Shown here piece by piece: positions 8,254-17,292 of a stretch of DNA of 64,000 nucleotides. Origin of the DNA: Roseovarius nitratireducens (GTDB taxonomy: Bacteria; Pseudomonadota; Alphaproteobacteria; Rhodobacterales; Rhodobacteraceae); the NCBI RefSeq assembly GCF_002925845.1, contig NZ_PDNI01000077.1, forward strand, positions 50,826 to 114,825, written 5' to 3'. Within the stretch, counting starts at the first letter, position 1. Every line of letters starts with the position of its first letter. Below the pieces are notes generated by a model. That model saw nothing but the letters and a program-made list of their open reading frames with translations. It ran no database searches and was not told the origin of the DNA. The position numbers and the translations under genes were made by a program.

Positions 8254-9696
8254 TCAGACGCCGGGCGTCCAGCCCGACACGGCCTTGACCTCGAGGAAAT
8301 CCTCGATGCCCCATTTGCCGCCTTCGCGCCCGTGGCCCGACTGCTTCATTCCTCCGAAAGGTGCGCCGGCACCGCGCGACTTGCCATTCATCTCGACCAT
8401 GCCGGAGCGCAAGGCACGCGCAAGCCGGTTGGCGCGCGCCGGATCGCCGGTCTGGACATAGTTGGTCAGGCCATAGGGCGTGTCATTGGCGATCGCGATG
8501 CCCTCTTCCTCGGTGTCGAAGGGGATGATCGACAGGACCGGGCCAAAGATTTCCTCCTGCGCGATGGTCATGTCGTTGGTCACGTCGGCAAAGACGGTGG
8601 GGCGCACGTAGAACCCCTTGTTGAAGCCCTCGGGCCGCCCGGTGCCGCCCGCCACCAGCCGCGCGCCCTCGTCGATGCCGGTCTGAATCAGATCCTGCAC
8701 CTTCTGGAACTGCGTGGCGTTGACCACCGGTCCGATGTGGCGGCCCGGCTCGGACGCGGGGCCGACCTTTAGCGACCCGGCGATGGCTGCGGCCTCTTGC
8801 ACGGTGCGGTCGTAGCGGTCGCGCTGTACCAGCATGCGCGTGGGGGCGTTGCAGGACTGGCCGGTGTTGTTCATGCAGTGCAGCACGCCGCGCTTGACCG
8901 CCTTTTCATCGGCATCGTCGAAGATCAGGTTGGCGCCCTTGCCGCCCAGTTCCAGGCTGACACGCTTGAGCGTGTCGGCGGCGGATCTGGAGATGAGCCG
9001 CCCGGCGCGCGCCGAGCCGGTGAAGGAGATCATATCGACGTCCGCGTGCGCCGAGAGCTGGCTGCCCACCCCCGCGCCGTCGCCGTTGACGAGGTTGAAC
9101 ACGCCCCTGGGCAGGCCCGCCGCGTCGATGATCTCGGCGAAGATCAGGGCGTCGAGCGGGGACTCTTCGGAAGGTTTGAGCACCATCGTGCAGCCCGCCA
9201 CCAACGCGGCGATCACCTTGAGCGTGATCTGGTTCATCGGCCAGTTCCAGGGCGTGATCATGCCCACGACGCCCACCGGCTCGTGGATGATGCGGTCGTT
9301 CGGGGCGTGGTCGCCCAAGGGCGCGTCAAAGGCGAATTCGCGCGCGGCCTTGAGGAAATTGGCGGTGTGCCAGCTTCCGGCAGGCACCTGGCTGGAGCGG
9401 GCCATGTCGATGGGCGCGCCCATTTCCATGCTGATCGCCTGTGCAAGGTCCTCGGCGCGGGTCTCGTAGATCTCGAGGATCTTCTCGACATGGGCGATGC
9501 GCTCGGCGGGCGGGGTGGCCATCCATGCCGGAAAGGCGGCGCGCGCAGCGGCGACGGCAGCGTCTGTATCGGCCTGTCCGCCAAGCGCGATCACCGCGCA
9601 GGGTTCTTCGGTCGAGGGGTCGATTACCGGGTGATCGCGGCCCTCGCGCGCCTCCACCCATGCCCCGTCGATATAGAACTGGCGTTTCTCGATCAT
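8254..9696 (-). CDS. NAD(P)-dependent aldehyde dehydrogenase
   Basis: A 480-residue aldehyde dehydrogenase with complete catalytic features: N151 in ITPWNWP, the coenzyme lysine in VLKPSE (K174), general base E249 in LELGGKG and nucleophile C282 in NTGQSCNAP. It resembles broad-specificity aldehyde dehydrogenases rather than a named enzyme. The start at 9696 follows GGAGGT at ideal spacing; a longer frame adds nine unlikely residues. It is divergent from the peroxiredoxin gene. Confidence 0.9.
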   Translation of the reverse strand: MIEKRQFYIDGAWVEAREGRDHPVIDPSTEEPCAVIALGGQADTDAAVAAARAAFPAWMATPPAERIAHVEKILEIYETRAEDLAQAISMEMGAPIDMARSSQVPAGSWHTANFLKAAREFAFDAPLGDHAPNDRIIHEPVGVVGMITPWNWPMNQITLKVIAALVAGCTMVLKPSEESPLDALIFAEIIDAAGLPRGVFNLVNGDGAGVGSQLSAHADVDMISFTGSARAGRLISRSAADTLKRVSLELGGKGANLIFDDADEKAVKRGVLHCMNNTGQSCNAPTRMLVQRDRYDRTVQEAAAIAGSLKVGPASEPGRHIGPVVNATQFQKVQDLIQTGIDEGARLVAGGTGRPEGFNKGFYVRPTVFADVTNDMTIAQEEIFGPVLSIIPFDTEEEGIAIANDTPYGLTNYVQTGDPARANRLARALRSGMVEMNGKSRGAGAPFGGMKQSGHGREGGKWGIEDFLEVKAVSGWTPGV

Positions 9697-9828
9697 GGTT
9701 GACCTCCGTGAATTTAACGACACTCTGTCAGGGCCACCGGCGGGCTACAAGCCCGTATCGACCGGGTTGGGCGGCGTTTGATCAGACCCCGCCATACGCC
9801 GCCGCGAAGATCACGAAAGGAGATCACC

Positions 9829-10482
9829 ATGAGTTTGCGCATCAACGATACCATCCCCGACCTCACCGTCGAGACCGATCTCGGCCGCTTTTCACTGCAT
9901 GACTGGATCGGCGATGACTGGGCGATCCTGTTCTCGCATCCCAAGGACTTTACGCCCGTTTGCACCACCGAGTTCGGCGCTGTCGCGCAGCTTGCCGACG
10001 AGTGGGAGAAACGCGGCTGCAAGGTGATCGGCGTCTCGGTGGACAGCGCCGAGGACCATCGCAAGTGGAAGGCCGATATCGAGAAGGTCGGACGCGCAGC
10101 ACCGGAATTCCCGATCATCGCCGATGCCGGGCTGGAGGTATCCAAGGCGTTCGGGATGCTGCCCGCCGAGGCCTATCTGCCCGAGGGGCGCACCCCCGCC
10201 GACAGCGCCACGGTGCGCAGCGTGTTCATCATCGCACCGGACAAGCAGGTAAAGCTGATGATGACCTACCCGATGACCGTGGGCCGCAATTTCGCCGAGG
10301 TGCTGCGCGCGCTGGACGCGCTTCAGACCACGGTGAAGCATGGTGTGGCCACGCCTGCCGACTGGACCGTCGGGCAGGACGTGATCGTGCCACCCTCGGT
10401 CGATGACGCGGCGGCGCGGGAGAAATTCGGCGATTTCGATGCCGATCTGCCCTATCTGCGGCGGGTGAAACTGCCGGGCTGA
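9829..10482 (+). CDS. 1-Cys peroxiredoxin (Prx6 family)
   Basis: A 217-residue peroxiredoxin with the peroxidatic cysteine C45 in PVCTTE, followed by the long C-terminal extension typical of the Prx6 type. It reduces hydrogen peroxide and organic hydroperoxides in the cytosol. The ATG at 9829 follows AAAGGAGA; the longer frame upstream is not conserved-looking. A GC-rich hairpin follows 8 bases after the stop, then a structured repeat element. Confidence 0.93.
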   Translation: MSLRINDTIPDLTVETDLGRFSLHDWIGDDWAILFSHPKDFTPVCTTEFGAVAQLADEWEKRGCKVIGVSVDSAEDHRKWKADIEKVGRAAPEFPIIADAGLEVSKAFGMLPAEAYLPEGRTPADSATVRSVFIIAPDKQVKLMMTYPMTVGRNFAEVLRALDALQTTVKHGVATPADWTVGQDVIVPPSVDDAAAREKFGDFDADLPYLRRVKLPG

Positions 10483-10490
10483 GGGCTTAG

Positions 10491-10510
10491 GGGGCCGGGC
10501 GACCGGCCCC
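10491..10510 (+). terminator. Candidate intrinsic terminator after peroxiredoxin gene
   Basis: A perfect 8-bp stem (GGGGCCGG/CCGGCCCC) with a GCGA tetraloop starts 8 bases past the stop, followed by a pyrimidine-rich TCTCTCCTT rather than a clean T run, so termination strength is uncertain. Confidence 0.5.
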
Positions 10511-10566
10511 TCTCTCCTTATCGCACGACCATCACCAAGGAATGAACCTTGGTGGGGGGGCGAGTT

Positions 10567-10796
10567 TGGCTTGGAGGGGACGTTGAGCCTCAAGCGCTGA
10601 GCCGCGCCATCGCATGTCCGCGGGCAGGCGATCCGACAGTTTTTCAGTGCGCTTTATTTCTGCTTTCCCGCAAAAGATTTAATCGGCGCGCTGGCTTAAC
10701 CATATCGCCTGTCCGGGGGGCGGACATGCGATGGCGCGGCGGGCTTCGCCCTTGAATCCGCGCCGGGACCAAATCCCAAACGTCCGCTCCAGGCCA
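10567..10796. repeat. Structured intergenic element, copy 1 (230 bp, terminal inverted repeats)
   Basis: The element lies between convergent peroxiredoxin and universal-stress genes. Its ends are 18-bp inverted repeats matching at 16 positions (10567-10584 and 10779-10796). Inside is a perfect 21-bp stem (10601-10621 with 10720-10740), then an 8-bp stem (10625-10632 with 10704-10711), and a small GGGC/GCCC hairpin at 10741-10751. A related copy lies at 18170-18397. It has no convincing reading frame. It could be a MITE/REP-like repeat, a bidirectional terminator or a structured RNA. Confidence 0.8.
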
Positions 10797-10819
10797 CAAA
10801 CGGTCCTGCGGCAAGCCCC

Positions 10820-11251
10820 CTACCGCACCACCATCACCGAGCAATCGGCGTGGCGCACCACGCGCGCGGCGTTGGGGCCGAGCAGGAAGTCGCGGAAATC
10901 TGGTTTGTGCGCGCCGATCACAATCAGGGCCGCGCCATCCGCCCGCGCCACGCGCAGGATTTCCTCGTAGGCGTTGCCGGTCACCACGACGTGACGGACC
11001 TTTTCGTTGGCCTCGGGTCCGAGAACCTCTGCCACGAGGTCGTGGAGCCGCTGCAGCGCATCTTCCTCGATACGTGGATGGTGACCCTTGTCGAAATAGG
11101 TGCCGACCACGCTCATCCCGTAGTCGGGGACCACGGTGATCACGTCGAGCTGCGCGTCGTCGAGGGCGGCAAGCCGCGCCGCCATGCGCAGCACGTGATC
11201 GTCGCGATGCGGGTTGCTGACATCGACGGCGCAGAGAACGGGACCGGTCAT
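10820..11251 (-). CDS. Universal stress protein (UspA family)
   Basis: A 143-residue single-domain Usp protein starting MTGPVLCAVDVS and ending in the family block LLGPNAARVVRHADCSVMVV. The nucleotide loop usually reading G-x2-G-x9-G(S/T) is GAHKPDFRDFLLGPN, with lysine in place of the second glycine, so ATP binding may be lost. Its ATG overlaps the stop of the TRAP permease gene by 4 bases. Small Usp proteins are often encoded beside TRAP transporters, as here, where they may regulate transport. Confidence 0.88.
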   Translation of the reverse strand: MTGPVLCAVDVSNPHRDDHVLRMAARLAALDDAQLDVITVVPDYGMSVVGTYFDKGHHPRIEEDALQRLHDLVAEVLGPEANEKVRHVVVTGNAYEEILRVARADGAALIVIGAHKPDFRDFLLGPNAARVVRHADCSVMVVR

Positions 11252-13872
11252 GCGGTGACTCCTTCCTTGGTGTTCGGCTCGCGCTCCATGCGGGCGCGCT
11301 GCAGCAGCACGATCAGCCCCAGCAGAAGGAAGGCGGGGATGAACAGAAGTTCCTGCGGCCATTGATCTACCGGTGCCTTGGCGCTGGTGACGGTCACCGG
11401 TTCGTCGCCGTAGAAATCATAGCCCTGCATCGTCTCGGAGAAGGGCGTGCCGAACATCGGCTCTTCGAGCAGAACGCGGTCACCCTCGGGGATGAGGGTA
11501 AGGCCATACTCCTGCAACAGCGCCGCGCCGTCCTTGTCCTCGGTCACCGACAGCACGAGGGTCGTCTCCTTGGGCTCGCCGCTGATGAAATCGGGGCCGG
11601 AGACGACCAAGCGGAGATCCTGCCCCGGCGTGGCCCGCCCGAGCGCCTGTTCGAGATTGGCGGGCTCGACCATCTCGAAGGGGGGCTGGATGCGGTTCAT
11701 GAAATAGTCGGGCCGGAACAGCGCGAAGGCAACCAGAACCAGCGCCACGCTCTCGTAAATGCGGCTCTTGGTGAGGAACCAGCCCATCGTGCCGGCGGTA
11801 AAGACGAGGATCGCGATCGAGGCCACGATGAAGGTGATGATGCCTTGCGTCAGCGTCACGTCGATCAGCAGGAGGTTGGTGTTGAAGATGAACACGAAGG
11901 GCAGCGCCACGGTACGCAAGCTGTAGAAGAAGGCGGTGAAGCCGGTGCGGATCGCGTCGCCGCCCGAGACGGCGGCGGCGGCAAAGCTGGCCAGCCCCAC
12001 CGGCGGCGTCACGTCGGCCATGATGCCGAAATAGAACACGAAGAGGTGCACCGCGATCAGCGGCACGATCAGCCCAGATTGCGCGCCAAGCTCGACCACG
12101 ACCCCGGCCATCAGCGACGACACCACGATGTAGTTGGCCGTGGTCGGCAAGCCCATCCCGAGGATCAGGCTGAGAAGCCCCACGAAGATCAACATCAGCA
12201 CGAGGTTGCCGCCCGAGACGAACTCGACCAGGTCGGCCATCACCTGCCCCACCCCGGTCAGCGTCACGGTGCCCACGATCACCCCCGCCGTGGCGGTGGC
12301 AAGACCGATGCCGATCATGTTGCGCGCGCCCGCGATCAGCCCGTCGAGCAGATCCTGAAGCCCGGCGCGCATGGCGTTGGCGGTATCGCTTTGGCCGCGA
12401 AAGATCGCCTTTAACGGGCGCTGCGTCAGCAGGATCACGAACAGCAGCGACGTCGCCCAGAACGCCGAGAGGCCGGGCGATTTCTGTTCGATCATCAGGA
12501 AGTAGACCAGCACCACGATGGGCAGCAGGAAGTAGAGCCCGGCCTTGTAGATCTCGCCCACCACGGGCAGGCGCACGTCTTCTGAATTGGGATCGTCCGG
12601 TTCCAGATCCGGCACGCCCGACGCCAGCCACAGAAGGGCCAGATAGGCGAGGATCAGCAGACCCGACAGGACCAGGCCCGAGCCCTCGGGCACCATCGCC
12701 ACGATCCAGCCAACCGGGTATTGCACCCCGTAGCACAGCCCCGCGAAGCCCGCGAAAAAGACGAACATGCCGCCGATCGTGCGCCCGAGGCTGACCACGC
12801 GGTCGCCCAAAGTGGGCATGTTCTGTTTCACCGCCTCGAGATGGACGATGTAGACGAGCGCGATATAGCTGATCGTGGCGGGCAGGAAGGCGTGGGTGAT
12901 CACCTCGACATAGGAAATGCCCACGTATTCAACCATGAGGAAGGCCGCCGCGCCCATAACCGGGGGCATGATCTGGCCGTTGACCGAGCTTGCCACCTCG
13001 ACCGCGCCCGCCTTTTCGGAGGTGAAGCCCACGCGTTTCATCAGCGGAATGGTGAAGGTGCCGGTGGTGACCACGTTGGCGATGGAGGAGCCGGAGATGA
13101 GGCCGGTGGCGGCAGAGCCCACCACGGCGGCCTTGGCCGGGCCGCCGCGCAGGTGGCCGAGCGCACCGAAGGCCATCTTGATGAAGTAGTTGCCGGCGCC
13201 CGCCTTGTCCAAGAGCGCACCGAACAGGACGAAGAGAAAGACGAACTTGGCCGAGACGCCCAATGCGATACCGAACACGCCCTCTGACGTGATCCACATG
13301 TGGCTCATCGCCTTTTGCAGGCTGGCGCCCTTCCAGCGGATGACCTCGGGTATCCAGTCGGAGGCCCCGAAGAAGACATAGCCAAGGAAAATCGTGGCGA
13401 TGATCGCCATCGCCGGGCCGAGCGCGCGGCGCGCGCCCTCGAACAGGATGATGAGACCGGCGAGCGCGGCCCATTTATCTGTGTGGTCGGCCAGCCCGCC
13501 GTTGTTGACGATCTTTTCGTAGAAGAAATAGCCGTAGAGCGCGAAGAATGTCCCTGCGAGGCCCAGCACCCAGTCATAGATAGGCACGTAGCGGCGCGGG
13601 CTGGAATTCAGCATCGGGTAGGCCATGAACGCCAGGAAAATCGCGAAGGCGAGGTGGATCTGGCGCGAGTTGTTGATCAGGTCGCCGGGCAGGACGTAAT
13701 TGGCCAGCGGCGAGGCCAGCAGCACCTGGTAGAGCGACCAGACCACGGCCACCACCGCGATGAGCATCGCCACCGCGCCCGTGGGGTTGCGCGCGCCGCC
13801 ATCGCTGGAGGCGACCATTTCCTGGAGTTCGCCCTCGCTGAGCGGGCCCTTGCCCTGCCTGTCCTCGGCCAT
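11248..13872 (-). CDS. TRAP transporter fused permease subunit, TAXI type (DctQM fusion)
   Basis: An 874-residue inner-membrane protein fusing the small (4-helix) and large (12-helix) TRAP permease subunits. It shows the glycine/serine-rich repeats of the DctM family and a long periplasmic C-terminal loop (about 730-840) before a last hydrophobic segment. It uses an ion gradient to import a solute delivered by the TAXI binding protein encoded just upstream. A strong hairpin with a T run lies between the two genes. The universal stress gene overlaps its 3' end by 4 bases. Substrate unknown. Confidence 0.92.
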   Translation of the reverse strand: MAEDRQGKGPLSEGELQEMVASSDGGARNPTGAVAMLIAVVAVVWSLYQVLLASPLANYVLPGDLINNSRQIHLAFAIFLAFMAYPMLNSSPRRYVPIYDWVLGLAGTFFALYGYFFYEKIVNNGGLADHTDKWAALAGLIILFEGARRALGPAMAIIATIFLGYVFFGASDWIPEVIRWKGASLQKAMSHMWITSEGVFGIALGVSAKFVFLFVLFGALLDKAGAGNYFIKMAFGALGHLRGGPAKAAVVGSAATGLISGSSIANVVTTGTFTIPLMKRVGFTSEKAGAVEVASSVNGQIMPPVMGAAAFLMVEYVGISYVEVITHAFLPATISYIALVYIVHLEAVKQNMPTLGDRVVSLGRTIGGMFVFFAGFAGLCYGVQYPVGWIVAMVPEGSGLVLSGLLILAYLALLWLASGVPDLEPDDPNSEDVRLPVVGEIYKAGLYFLLPIVVLVYFLMIEQKSPGLSAFWATSLLFVILLTQRPLKAIFRGQSDTANAMRAGLQDLLDGLIAGARNMIGIGLATATAGVIVGTVTLTGVGQVMADLVEFVSGGNLVLMLIFVGLLSLILGMGLPTTANYIVVSSLMAGVVVELGAQSGLIVPLIAVHLFVFYFGIMADVTPPVGLASFAAAAVSGGDAIRTGFTAFFYSLRTVALPFVFIFNTNLLLIDVTLTQGIITFIVASIAILVFTAGTMGWFLTKSRIYESVALVLVAFALFRPDYFMNRIQPPFEMVEPANLEQALGRATPGQDLRLVVSGPDFISGEPKETTLVLSVTEDKDGAALLQEYGLTLIPEGDRVLLEEPMFGTPFSETMQGYDFYGDEPVTVTSAKAPVDQWPQELLFIPAFLLLGLIVLLQRARMEREPNTKEGVTA

Positions 13873-13945
13873 ATGTCCCGTCTCCCTGACACGCCGCGAT
13901 CGGGGCGCGGTCGTTGATTATCGCTTGATAGTGGAATGACACGAA

Positions 13946-13978
13946 CGAAAAAGGCAAGGGCAGCGTGCCGCCCTTGCC
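13946..13978 (-). terminator. Hairpin with T run between TRAP binding-protein and permease genes
   Basis: On the minus strand a perfect 9-bp stem (GGCAAGGGC/GCCCTTGCC, 13953-13961 with 13970-13978) is followed by five T. It has intrinsic-terminator shape, yet lies inside a transporter operon. A partial terminator or 3'-end stabiliser here would make more binding protein than permease. Confidence 0.75.
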
Positions 13979-13993
13979 GTGTGGGTGGAGTCG

Positions 13994-14965
13994 TTATTCG
14001 ATCCAGCCCTGTTCCTTGTAATACTTGGCCGCGCCCGCGTGCAGCGGAGCGGAAAGACCGGCGGTCGCCATTTCCTGCGGGTCGAGATTGGCGAAGGCGG
14101 GGTGCAGGCCGCGGAAATCGTCGAAGTTCTCGAACACCGATTTCACGACCGTGTAGACCGCGTCCTCGCTGACCGCATCGGAGCTGACGAAGGTGGCACC
14201 GACGCCGAAGGTCTGCGTGTCGGCGTCATTGCCGCGATACATGCCGCCGGGGATGGTGGCGGTGCGGTAGTAGGGGTTGTCGTTGACGAGCCCGTCGACG
14301 GCGTCACCCGAGACCTCGACCAGCACGCTGTCGCAGGCCGTGGTTGCCTCCTGGATCGAGCCCGAGGGGTGGCCGACGGTGTAGACCATCGCGTCGATCT
14401 GGTTGTCGCACAGAGCAGCAGACTGCTCGGCGGCCTTGAGCTCGGTCGCGAGCGCGAAATCGTCGGTGGTCCAGCCCTTGGCGTCCATCAGCACTTCCAT
14501 CGTGCCACGCTGACCGGAGCCGGGGTTGCCGATATTGACGCGCTTGCCCTTGAGATCGTCGAAGGTGGTGATGCCGCTATCGGCGCGGGCCACCACGGTG
14601 AACGGCTCGGGGTGGACCGAGAACACCGCGCGCAGACCCTCGAACGCGCCGTCCTCCTCGAAGCGCGAGGTGCCGTGAAAGGCGTGATACTGCCAGTCGG
14701 ACTGCGCCACGCCGAACTCAAGCTCACCCGCGCGGATGGTCTTGATGTTGTAGATCGAGCCGCCGGTGGATTCGACCGAGCAGCGGATGCCGTGATCCTT
14801 GCGGCCCTTGTTCACGAGGCGGCAGATCGCGCCGCCCGTGGGATAGTAGACGCCGGTGACGCCACCGGTGCCGATGGTGATGAATTCCTCGGCCATTGCC
14901 GCCGGGGCCATCATCGCGGCGAGCGCGGCCCCCGCAACGGTGAATTTGAACTTGGCAAACATCAT
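13994..14965 (-). CDS. TAXI family TRAP transporter solute-binding protein
   Basis: A 323-residue periplasmic binding protein with a clear signal peptide (positive start, hydrophobic core, cleavage likely after AMA at residue 25). The mature start ITIGTGGVTGVYYPTGGAIC is close to the consensus of the TAXI (TRAP-associated extracytoplasmic immunogenic) family. GGGAGA precedes the ATG at 14965. It feeds the fused permease downstream. TAXI proteins that have been studied bind glutamate or other dicarboxylates or amino acids; the ligand here is not known. Confidence 0.92.
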   Translation of the reverse strand: MMFAKFKFTVAGAALAAMMAPAAMAEEFITIGTGGVTGVYYPTGGAICRLVNKGRKDHGIRCSVESTGGSIYNIKTIRAGELEFGVAQSDWQYHAFHGTSRFEEDGAFEGLRAVFSVHPEPFTVVARADSGITTFDDLKGKRVNIGNPGSGQRGTMEVLMDAKGWTTDDFALATELKAAEQSAALCDNQIDAMVYTVGHPSGSIQEATTACDSVLVEVSGDAVDGLVNDNPYYRTATIPGGMYRGNDADTQTFGVGATFVSSDAVSEDAVYTVVKSVFENFDDFRGLHPAFANLDPQEMATAGLSAPLHAGAAKYYKEQGWIE

Positions 14966-15002
14966 TATCTCCCTTTGTTGCTGATGTTGTTGGGTTTTCG
15001 TA

Positions 15003-15866
15003 TCAGCCGTCCCAGGTTTCGCCAAGGCGGCGGCTGCTCTCTTCGACCCGGGCGATGCGCGCGCGCGCCGCCGGGCCTGCGCGGCTCACCAGCATCCCGA
15101 CCATTGCTTCGGCGAGGACGAGGGTGGCCACATAGGAGGAATAGAAATGCGGGCTGTCGGAGGGCACGACAAAGCCCGCCGAGGCGTGGCGCAGGGCTGG
15201 ACAGGCGTGGCTGTCAGTGATGACCACGACATAGGCGCCCTGCGCCGCCGCGAGATGAGCGGCCTCGATCGAGCGGGTTGAGAATGGCGGCTTGGTGATG
15301 ACGAGCAGCGCGTCGCGCGCGTCGAGCCCCGCGAGCGCGGCCCCGAGCGAGGCCCCCATCCGGCCACCGATGGTCCATTTACCGGTGCAGAAATGCGCCA
15401 TGTAGGCGAGATATTCGACGATTCCCGTGGAGCCCAGCGCGCCGAACACCAGCACGTTGCGCGCGCCGTGAAGCCGGTCCACCGCCTGTTCCAGAAGCGC
15501 GCGGTCGATATCGCGCCGGAGCGATTCGAGATTGCTCTGGCAGGCGCTGACATGCGCCTCGAAGAAGCCGGTCTCTCCCGCCTCGTGCGCCGCCTGCAAC
15601 CGCTCGGCGCGCTCGGCGAAGCTGTTGACGCGCGCGCCGATCTTTTCGCGCATCGCCTCGCGCAGGTCCTCGAAGCTCTGGTAGCCGATTGCGCGGGCGA
15701 AGCGCGAGAACGTGGCGGGGGCCAGGCCGCTGTCACTGGCGACGGTGCGCAGGGACCGCGTGGCGGTATCGACGGGATGGGCCGCCACGTATTCGCCCGC
15801 CTGCCGCAGCTTGTCGCTGAGGCCGTCGAAATTGCGCGACAGTCTCTGTTCGAACGAAGCGTTCAA
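15003..15866 (-). CDS. MurR/RpiR family transcriptional regulator
   Basis: A 287-residue regulator with an N-terminal RpiR helix-turn-helix (about 1-80, including GLAPATFSRFARAIGY) and a C-terminal SIS domain (about 130-265) that usually senses a phosphorylated sugar or similar ligand. The start codon is TTG at 15866, chosen because it follows GGGAGG at good spacing and begins the conserved region. It is 37 bases upstream of the TAXI binding-protein gene on the same strand, and divergent from the aminotransferase gene, so it probably controls both arms. Confidence 0.9.
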   Translation of the reverse strand: MNASFEQRLSRNFDGLSDKLRQAGEYVAAHPVDTATRSLRTVASDSGLAPATFSRFARAIGYQSFEDLREAMREKIGARVNSFAERAERLQAAHEAGETGFFEAHVSACQSNLESLRRDIDRALLEQAVDRLHGARNVLVFGALGSTGIVEYLAYMAHFCTGKWTIGGRMGASLGAALAGLDARDALLVITKPPFSTRSIEAAHLAAAQGAYVVVITDSHACPALRHASAGFVVPSDSPHFYSSYVATLVLAEAMVGMLVSRAGPAARARIARVEESSRRLGETWDG

Positions 15867-15898
15867 ACGGTCCCTCCCTGAATTTTAGATTATTCGTT

Positions 15899-15941
15899 CC
15901 ATCTGTTTCACCCCTTGTCAATATGTGATTCATTTGTTTCA
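15899..15941. promoter_or_regulatory. Candidate regulator sites in the divergent RpiR/aminotransferase promoter region
   Basis: Two direct repeats, CCATCTGTTTCA (15899-15910) and TCATTTGTTTCA (15930-15941), match at 10 of 12 bases with starts 31 bp apart (about three helical turns). The 103-base gap is noticeably AT-richer than the flanking genes. Their position suits binding by the adjacent RpiR protein; this is inference from position and repetition. Confidence 0.45.
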
Positions 15942-15969
15942 TTCGTGCGAACCAGCAAGGACTCGCGCC

Positions 15970-17292
15970 ATGACCCACGTCTTTCCCCGCCACACCAAGG
16001 CCCGCCCGCCCCGCGCCGCACGCGGCGACGGTGCTTATATCATCGACGAATCGGGGAAGAGATACCTCGACGGATCGGGCGGCGCGGCGGTCTCGTGCCT
16101 CGGGCATTCCGACCCGGACGTGACACAGGCGATCAAGGATCAGGCCGACCGAATCGCCTTTGCCCATACCGGGTTCTTCACGTCCGAGCCTGCCGAGCGG
16201 CTGGCCGACCGCTTGATCGCCCACGCGCCGGAGGGGATCGAGCGGGTCTATTTCGTCTCGGGCGGGTCCGAGGCGGTGGAGGCGGCGCTGAAACTCGCAC
16301 GGCAGTATTTCCTGGAGAAGGGCGAGCCATCGCGCACCCGGTTCATCGCGCGCAGGCAGAGCTATCACGGCAACACGCTGGGCGCGCTGGGCACCGGCGG
16401 CAACATGTGGCGGCGCGAGCCGTTTGCGCCGCTGATGGTCGAGACCTCGCACATCGCGCCCTGCTATGAATATCGCGGGCGCGAGGATGGCGAGACGCCC
16501 GAGGACTATGGATTGCGCGTAGCCGATGAGCTTGAGGCGGAACTGCGCCGCGTCGGGCCGGAGAACGTGATCGGCTTCGTCGCCGAACCGGTGGTGGGGG
16601 CGACGCTGGGCGCGGTGCCATCCGTGCCGGGATATTTCCGGCGCATCCGCGAGATCTGCGACCGGCACGGCATCCTGCTGATCCTCGACGAGGTGATGTG
16701 CGGGATGGGGCGGACCGGCACGCTGTTTGCCTGCGAGCAGGACGACGTGCGCCCCGATATCGTGACCATCGCCAAGGGGCTGGGCGCGGGCTATCAGCCG
16801 ATCGGCGCGATGCTGTGTTCGGGCGAGATATACGCCGCCATCGAGGGCGGATCGGGGTTTTTCCAGCATGGCCACACCTATATCGGCCATCCCGTCGCCT
16901 GTGCCGCCGCCGATGTCGTGGTCGGCAAGCTGACGGCGGGCGGGATGACCGACCGCGCGGCGCGGATGGGCGAGGTGCTGGGCGCGGCGTTGCGCGAGCG
17001 GTTCGGGCAGCATCCGCATATTGGCGACATTCGCGGGCGCGGCATGTTTCGCGGGCTGGAACTGGTCGAGGACCGGGAGAGCAAGACGCCCTTTGACCCG
17101 GCGCGCGGGATCAACAAGCGGATCAAGGCGGCGGCGTTCGAGGCGGGGCTGATCTGTTACCCGATGGGCGGCACGATTGATGGGCGGCGTGGCGATCACG
17201 TGCTGCTCGCGCCGCCCTTTATCCTGACCGAGGATCAGGTGGGCGAGCTGACCGACAAGCTGGCCACCGCGCTCGAGGTGGCGCTGGCGTGA
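15970..17292 (+). CDS. Class-III PLP-dependent aminotransferase
   Basis: A 440-residue fold-type-I aminotransferase. The PLP lysine is K269 in TIAKGLGAGYQP, the ring-nitrogen aspartate D240 is in LILDEV, and the cofactor-phosphate region is GGSEAVEAALK (98-108). Class-III enzymes act on omega-amino acids, beta-alanine, taurine, diamines or similar amines; the exact donor cannot be deduced. The ATG at 15970 was preferred over an upstream in-frame start at 15925. The BKACE gene overlaps its stop by 4 bases, and the TRAP transporter lies across the divergent promoter. Confidence 0.9.
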   Translation: MTHVFPRHTKARPPRAARGDGAYIIDESGKRYLDGSGGAAVSCLGHSDPDVTQAIKDQADRIAFAHTGFFTSEPAERLADRLIAHAPEGIERVYFVSGGSEAVEAALKLARQYFLEKGEPSRTRFIARRQSYHGNTLGALGTGGNMWRREPFAPLMVETSHIAPCYEYRGREDGETPEDYGLRVADELEAELRRVGPENVIGFVAEPVVGATLGAVPSVPGYFRRIREICDRHGILLILDEVMCGMGRTGTLFACEQDDVRPDIVTIAKGLGAGYQPIGAMLCSGEIYAAIEGGSGFFQHGHTYIGHPVACAAADVVVGKLTAGGMTDRAARMGEVLGAALRERFGQHPHIGDIRGRGMFRGLELVEDRESKTPFDPARGINKRIKAAAFEAGLICYPMGGTIDGRRGDHVLLAPPFILTEDQVGELTDKLATALEVALA

